Shown piece by piece: positions 60,471 through 64,000 of a stretch of 64,000 nt of DNA (the stretch's first letter is position 1; each line of letters starts with the position of its first letter). Both the position numbers and the translations under genes were made by a program. Location of the stretch: positions 8,680,001 through 8,744,000 of the forward strand of contig NZ_CP080521.1 of assembly GCF_019468565.1 (NCBI RefSeq), in the 5' to 3' direction. This DNA comes from Pseudonocardia sp. DSM 110487. GTDB taxonomy: Bacteria > Actinomycetota > Actinomycetes > Mycobacteriales > Pseudonocardiaceae. The notes beneath the pieces were generated by a model. That model searched no databases, had not been told where the DNA came from, and saw only the letters and a list, made by a program, of their open reading frames with translations.

Positions 60471-62120
60471 TCACATCCGCTCCGGAGCCGAGACACCCAG
60501 CAGCCCGAGGCCGTTGGCGAACACCTGGCGCGCGGCGACGCAGAGCGCCAGCCGGGCCTTGTGCAGGTCGGCGACCTCCTCGTCGCCCATCGGCAGCACG
60601 CGGCACGTGTCGTAGAACTTGTGGTAAGCGCTCGCCAGCTGCTCGAGGTAGCGGGCCACCCGGTGCGGCTCACGCAGCTCGGCCGCGGTCGCCACGACGG
60701 CCGGGAACTCGCCGATCGTGCGGATCAGGTCGCCCTCGCGGGGGTGCTCCAGCAGGCCGTAGGCGTCGCCCGGCTCGACGCCGAGGTCGGCGGCGTTGCG
60801 GGCGAGCGAGGCCAGCCGGGCGTGCGCGTATTGCACGTAGAAGACCGGGTTGTCGTTCGAGCGCTTGACGAGCAGGTCGAGGTCGATGTCGAGGGGCGAG
60901 TCGACCGACGAGCGCACCAGCGAGTACCGCGCCGCGTCGACCCCGACCGCCTCGACCAGGTCGTCCATGGTGACCGTGTTGCCGGCGCGCTTGCTCATCC
61001 GCACCGGCTTGCCGTCCTTGACGAGGTTGACCATCTGTCCGATCAGCACCTCGACCACGGCCGGGTCGTCGCCGAACGCGGCGGCGGCCGCCTTGAGCCG
61101 TCCGATGTAGCCGTGGTGGTCGGCGCCGAGCATGTAGATGCACAGGTCGAAGCCGCGCGAGCGCTTGTCGCGCAGGTAGGCGAGGTCGCCCGCGATGTAG
61201 GCGGGGTTGCCGTCGCTCTTGATGACCGGCCGGTCCTTGTCGTCACCGAAGTCCTTGGAGCGCAGCCACCACGCCCCGTCGGCGAAGTACAGGCTGCCGG
61301 AGTCCTTCAACTGCTGCACCGCGGCGTCGACCGCGCCCGACTCGTACAGCGACTGCTCGTGGAAGAACACGTCGAAGTCGGTGCCGAACTCGTGCAGGGT
61401 GCGCTTGATGCTCTCGAACATCCGGCCAACGCCCACACGCCGGAACACCTCGTCGCGCTCGGCGTCGGGCAGGTCGAGCACCCCCGGCTCGGCCGCGACG
61501 ACCTCCTGGGCGACCTCGCCGATGTAGGCGCCCGCGTAGCCGTCTTCTGGCGTCGGCTGCCCGAGCGCCGCCGCTACCAGCGACCGGGCGAACCGGTCGA
61601 TCTGCGCGCCCGCGTCGTTGAAGTAGTACTCACGCGTCACCTTCGCGCCGCGGGCGGAAAGCACCCGGCCAAGGGCGTCGCCGACGGCGGCCCAGCGGGT
61701 GGCACCCATGTGGAGCGGGCCGGTCGGGTTGGCGGAGACGAACTCGAGGTTGACGTTGCGCCCGGCGACGTCGTCGCCGGTGCCGTAGCCCGCGCCGTCG
61801 GCGAGCACGTTCCCGACGAGGGCACCCTGTGCGTCGGCGGCCAGCCGGATGTTGATGAAGCCAGGCCCCGCGACCTCGGCACTGGCCACGCCCTCGCGCC
61901 CGGCCAGCTCCTCGACCAGCCAGCCTGCCAGGTCGCGCGGGGCGACACCGGCCTTCTTCGCGGTGCGCATGGCCACGTTGGTGGCGTAGTCGCCGTGCTC
62001 GGGGTTGCGCGGGCGCTCCACGGTGACGTCGGCGGGCAGAGCCGTGAGGTCCAGGCCGCGTCGCGTCAGCAGGTCGGACGCGGCGGCACGGACCAGTTCG
62101 GCAAGCACGTCGGGAGTCAC
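60471..62120 (-). CDS. argS: Arginyl-tRNA synthetase
   Basis: This 549-residue class Ia synthetase has the N-terminal Add1 domain, the HIGH-type motif ANPTGPLHMGATRWAAVGDAL, and a KMSKS-like KPVRMSKRAGNTVTMDDLV. The C-terminal anticodon-binding helix bundle (VQYAHARLASLARNAADLG; ALCVAARQVFANGLGLLGVSAPERM) is intact. GTG start. It charges, among others, the tRNA-Arg at 63.9 kb. Confidence 0.96.
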   Translation of the reverse strand: MTPDVLAELVRAAASDLLTRRGLDLTALPADVTVERPRNPEHGDYATNVAMRTAKKAGVAPRDLAGWLVEELAGREGVASAEVAGPGFINIRLAADAQGALVGNVLADGAGYGTGDDVAGRNVNLEFVSANPTGPLHMGATRWAAVGDALGRVLSARGAKVTREYYFNDAGAQIDRFARSLVAAALGQPTPEDGYAGAYIGEVAQEVVAAEPGVLDLPDAERDEVFRRVGVGRMFESIKRTLHEFGTDFDVFFHEQSLYESGAVDAAVQQLKDSGSLYFADGAWWLRSKDFGDDKDRPVIKSDGNPAYIAGDLAYLRDKRSRGFDLCIYMLGADHHGYIGRLKAAAAAFGDDPAVVEVLIGQMVNLVKDGKPVRMSKRAGNTVTMDDLVEAVGVDAARYSLVRSSVDSPLDIDLDLLVKRSNDNPVFYVQYAHARLASLARNAADLGVEPGDAYGLLEHPREGDLIRTIGEFPAVVATAAELREPHRVARYLEQLASAYHKFYDTCRVLPMGDEEVADLHKARLALCVAARQVFANGLGLLGVSAPERM

Positions 62121-62141
62121 CCGTCAAGTCTAGTTGTCCCA

Positions 62142-62178
62142 CTTGTGGATCTGCCGCACGGCGGCGTTGATCCACAAG
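62142..62178. promoter_or_regulatory. 10-bp inverted repeat in the argS / DUF3105 divergent region
   Basis: CTTGTGGATC and GATCCACAAG are perfect 10-bp arms 17 bp apart, 22 bp upstream of argS. They could form an operator for the divergent genes or a leader hairpin of argS. Confidence 0.45.
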
Positions 62179-62295
62179 ACAAGGCGTTGGGCAGGTGCGC
62201 TCACGGGATTCTCATGCCCGGCTCCTACACTGCGATGTCGCAAGGGCCGTCCGGGTGACGGTCCGTGCTCGGAGATTCCTAGGTCTGGACGGTTC

Positions 62296-63141
62296 ATGGT
62301 CAGCGGTAAGACGAGCAAGGCGGTCCGCAAGTCCCGGCCGACGGTGGTCGTCCAGAAATCCACCCCGTGGGGGCTCATCGCCGCGGTCGTGGTCATTGCG
62401 CTCTTCGCGGGCGTCGTCTTCGGCTACGCGTTCATGCGCAACGAGGAGAACAGGGCGCAGGCCGACGCGATGGCGCCGTTCACGCCCACCGCGGAGAACC
62501 AGGACCCGTCCACCACGATCGCGGGCGTTCAGGTCCAGCCGTACGAGGGCGGGCTGCACGTCGACCGGGCCACCCGCGTCGCCTACACCCACAGCCCGCC
62601 GATGGGCGGTGCACACGACTACGTCTGGGCCACCTGCAACGGCGTCGTCTACCCCGCCGCGATCCGCAGCGAGACCGCCGTGCACTCGATGGAGCACGGC
62701 GCCGTCTGGATCGCCTACAACCCGGACCAGGTCACCGGCGACGCGCTGGAGACGCTGCGCGGCAAGGTGGCGAGCCAGCCGTACACGCTGATGTCGCCCT
62801 TCCCGGGGCTCGACCAGCCGATCTCGCTGCAGTCGTGGGGCCACCAGCTCAAGCTGTCGGACGCGAACGACCCGCGGATCGATCAGTTCATCGCCGCGCT
62901 GCGGCTGAACCAGTACCAGTACCCGGAGCCCGGCGCGAGCTGCAACGAGGTCGGCGCGCAGGAGGGCGGCTTCCAGCAGGACAACCCGCCGCCCTTCGAG
63001 CCCGCGCCTGCCCCTGGCGCGCCCGGCGCATACCCGGAGACCACCCCCGGTGCGGCCGGGGTGACCCCTGACGGAGCGACGCCGGGCGGGGCGGCACCCG
63101 CACCGGCACCGGGCGGGGCGGCACCGGCACCCGGTTCGTGA
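62296..63141 (+). CDS. DUF3105 membrane-anchored protein
   Basis: This 281-residue protein has one N-terminal membrane helix (PWGLIAAVVVIALFAGVVFGYAF) and a DUF3105 domain with HVDRATRVAYTHSPPMGGAHDYVWATCNGVVYP, and HSMEHGAVWIAYNP, where conserved His and Cys could bind metal. The C-terminal ~60 residues are Pro/Ala/Gly-rich. Its stop overlaps the DUF305 start (GTGATG). The function of DUF3105 is unknown. Confidence 0.82.
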   Translation: MVSGKTSKAVRKSRPTVVVQKSTPWGLIAAVVVIALFAGVVFGYAFMRNEENRAQADAMAPFTPTAENQDPSTTIAGVQVQPYEGGLHVDRATRVAYTHSPPMGGAHDYVWATCNGVVYPAAIRSETAVHSMEHGAVWIAYNPDQVTGDALETLRGKVASQPYTLMSPFPGLDQPISLQSWGHQLKLSDANDPRIDQFIAALRLNQYQYPEPGASCNEVGAQEGGFQQDNPPPFEPAPAPGAPGAYPETTPGAAGVTPDGATPGGAAPAPAPGGAAPAPGS

Positions 63142-63845
63142 TGGCCGTGAGCACCCCCACCGCGCCCCCCGAGGCGGCGCAGCCCGCTCCCCACGAGGCC
63201 CGGTGGATCCGCCCTGTTCTCGCCGTCGTCGCGGTCATCGGGTTGTTGCTGCTCGGCGCCGCGGGTGGGCTGCTCCTGTCCGGCGTTCCCGGCTCGGGCG
63301 CGCCGGACGTGCCGGCGAGGGACTCGGTGGACGTCGGTTTCTCCCAGGACATGACCGTGCACCACCAGCAGGCCGTCACGATGGCCTCGTGGGAGCGCGA
63401 CCACACCACCGACCCGGTGCTGCACCAGCTCGCCGCCGACATCGAGGCCACCCAGACCGCCCAGATCGGCCGCATGCAGGGCTGGCTGGAGCTGTGGGGC
63501 GCACCGGCGCTCCCGACCGGCGGGCACATGAGCTGGATGACCGAGCCGTCGCACGACCACGCCCCGGCGTCGGCGGGCGGGGTCAGCACCATGCCGGGGA
63601 TGGCGAGCAACGAGGAGCTCGCCGCCATGCGCGGCGCAACCGGCCCCCAGCTCGACGTCCTGTTCCTGCAGCTCATGCTCCGCCACCACGAGGGCGGCGC
63701 CGGGATGCTGCAGTACGCCGCCGATCGCGCGGCCGTGCCGCAGGTCCGCAACCTGGCCGCGCAGATGCTGCGCTCCCAGACCAGCGAGAGCGTCTACCTG
63801 CGCCAACTGCTCGCCGAGAGGGGAGGGCAACCCCTGCCGCTGTAG
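63138..63845 (+). CDS. DUF305 (ferritin-like, His/Met-rich) membrane-anchored protein
   Basis: This 235-residue protein has an N-terminal membrane helix (PVLAVVAVIGLLLLGAAGGLLLS) and two DUF305 helical halves, each with paired His: MTVHHQQAVTMASWERDH and LMLRHHEGGAGMLQYA. A Met/His-rich loop (GGHMSWMTEPSHDHAP) separates them. DUF305 proteins are associated with copper or other metal handling. It is coupled to the DUF3105 gene, so the pair likely acts together at the outer face of the membrane. Confidence 0.82.
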   Translation: MMAVSTPTAPPEAAQPAPHEARWIRPVLAVVAVIGLLLLGAAGGLLLSGVPGSGAPDVPARDSVDVGFSQDMTVHHQQAVTMASWERDHTTDPVLHQLAADIEATQTAQIGRMQGWLELWGAPALPTGGHMSWMTEPSHDHAPASAGGVSTMPGMASNEELAAMRGATGPQLDVLFLQLMLRHHEGGAGMLQYAADRAAVPQVRNLAAQMLRSQTSESVYLRQLLAERGGQPLPL

Positions 63846-63880
63846 ATCCCGGCGTGCGCTAGGGTTGTCCCATTCGCACG

Positions 63881-63955
63881 GCCCCCGTAGCTCAGGGGAT
63901 AGAGCACCGCCCTCCGGAGGCGGGAGCGCAGGTTCGAATCCTGCCGGGGGCACCA
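63881..63955 (+). tRNA. tRNA-Arg (anticodon CCG)
   Basis: The 75-nt gene has an acceptor stem GCCCCCG/CGGGGGC, D-arm GTAGCTCAGGGGATAGAGC, anticodon loop CTCCGGA with CCG, T-arm GCAGGTTCGAATCCTGC and encoded CCA. It reads the CGG codon, common in this GC-rich genome. tRNA genes are frequent integration sites, but nothing integrative is visible before the window ends. Confidence 0.96.
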
Positions 63956-64000
63956 TCACGGTGACCATGAGAAACGGCCCCTCACCTGCGAGAACAGGGT

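Noticed and set aside
63881..63955. tRNA-Arg as an attachment site with an integrated element
   Set aside because: No integrase, direct repeat of the tRNA 3' end or phage-like gene is seen on the left, and the sequence ends 45 bp to its right.

Overview
The window is very GC-rich chromosomal DNA of an actinomycete, most likely a member of the Pseudonocardiaceae (Pseudonocardia or Amycolatopsis-like). The evidence is near-saturated third-position GC, many GTG starts, a NucS-type mismatch endonuclease, a MurA with the actinobacterial Cys-to-Asp change, a Rho with a long Asp/Arg/Asn-rich insertion, and a right half with the actinobacterial gene order argS-lysA-hom-thrC-thrB-rho-rpmE-prfA-prmC-sua5-(glyA)-wecA-atpI-atpBEFHAGDC-DUF2550-ATR-murA, read right to left. 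The species call is inference.

Left third (0-13 kb): genes for acetyl-CoA/acyl-CoA metabolism. They are MeaB, an acetyl-CoA acetyltransferase, methylmalonyl/ethylmalonyl-CoA epimerase, crotonyl-CoA carboxylase/reductase (Ccr) and a tandem-fused 3-hydroxyacyl-CoA dehydrogenase. With ethylmalonyl-CoA mutase (28.1-30.1 kb), an enoyl-CoA hydratase and a PduO-type cobalamin adenosyltransferase (37.3 kb), they cover the front half of the ethylmalonyl-CoA pathway. Interspersed are a DivIVA-like coiled-coil protein, a MarR regulator with two perfect operator-like inverted repeats, an aldehyde dehydrogenase, and an Excalibur-domain secreted protein translationally coupled to a class F sortase.

Middle (13-38 kb): NucS, a WYL regulator, a Nudix hydrolase, a membrane TPR-like protein, a P450 with a TetR regulator, a complete ehuBCDA-like ectoine/hydroxyectoine ABC importer plus an orphan second EhuB-like protein, a protein built of fourteen 14-residue repeats, two small AT-richer secreted-protein genes, a complete IS630-family element with TA duplication, the mutase, several membrane proteins, a palindromic MITE-like element whose ends supply the stop codons of two convergent genes, murA, and an accessory TetR/MarR/haloalkane dehalogenase-like/SDR cassette lying between murA and the adenosyltransferase.

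Right part (38-64 kb): the ATP synthase operon and its flanks, glyA, translation-termination and release genes (prfA, prmC, rpmE), rho, the threonine/lysine branch (hom-thrC-thrB, lysA), argS, a DUF3105/DUF305 membrane pair, and a tRNA-Arg(CCG). Non-coding features of note are a ~410-bp nested inverted repeat between sua5 and prmC, a 55-bp repeat shared by that spacer and the lysA-argS spacer, and several terminators placed exactly over converging stop codons.
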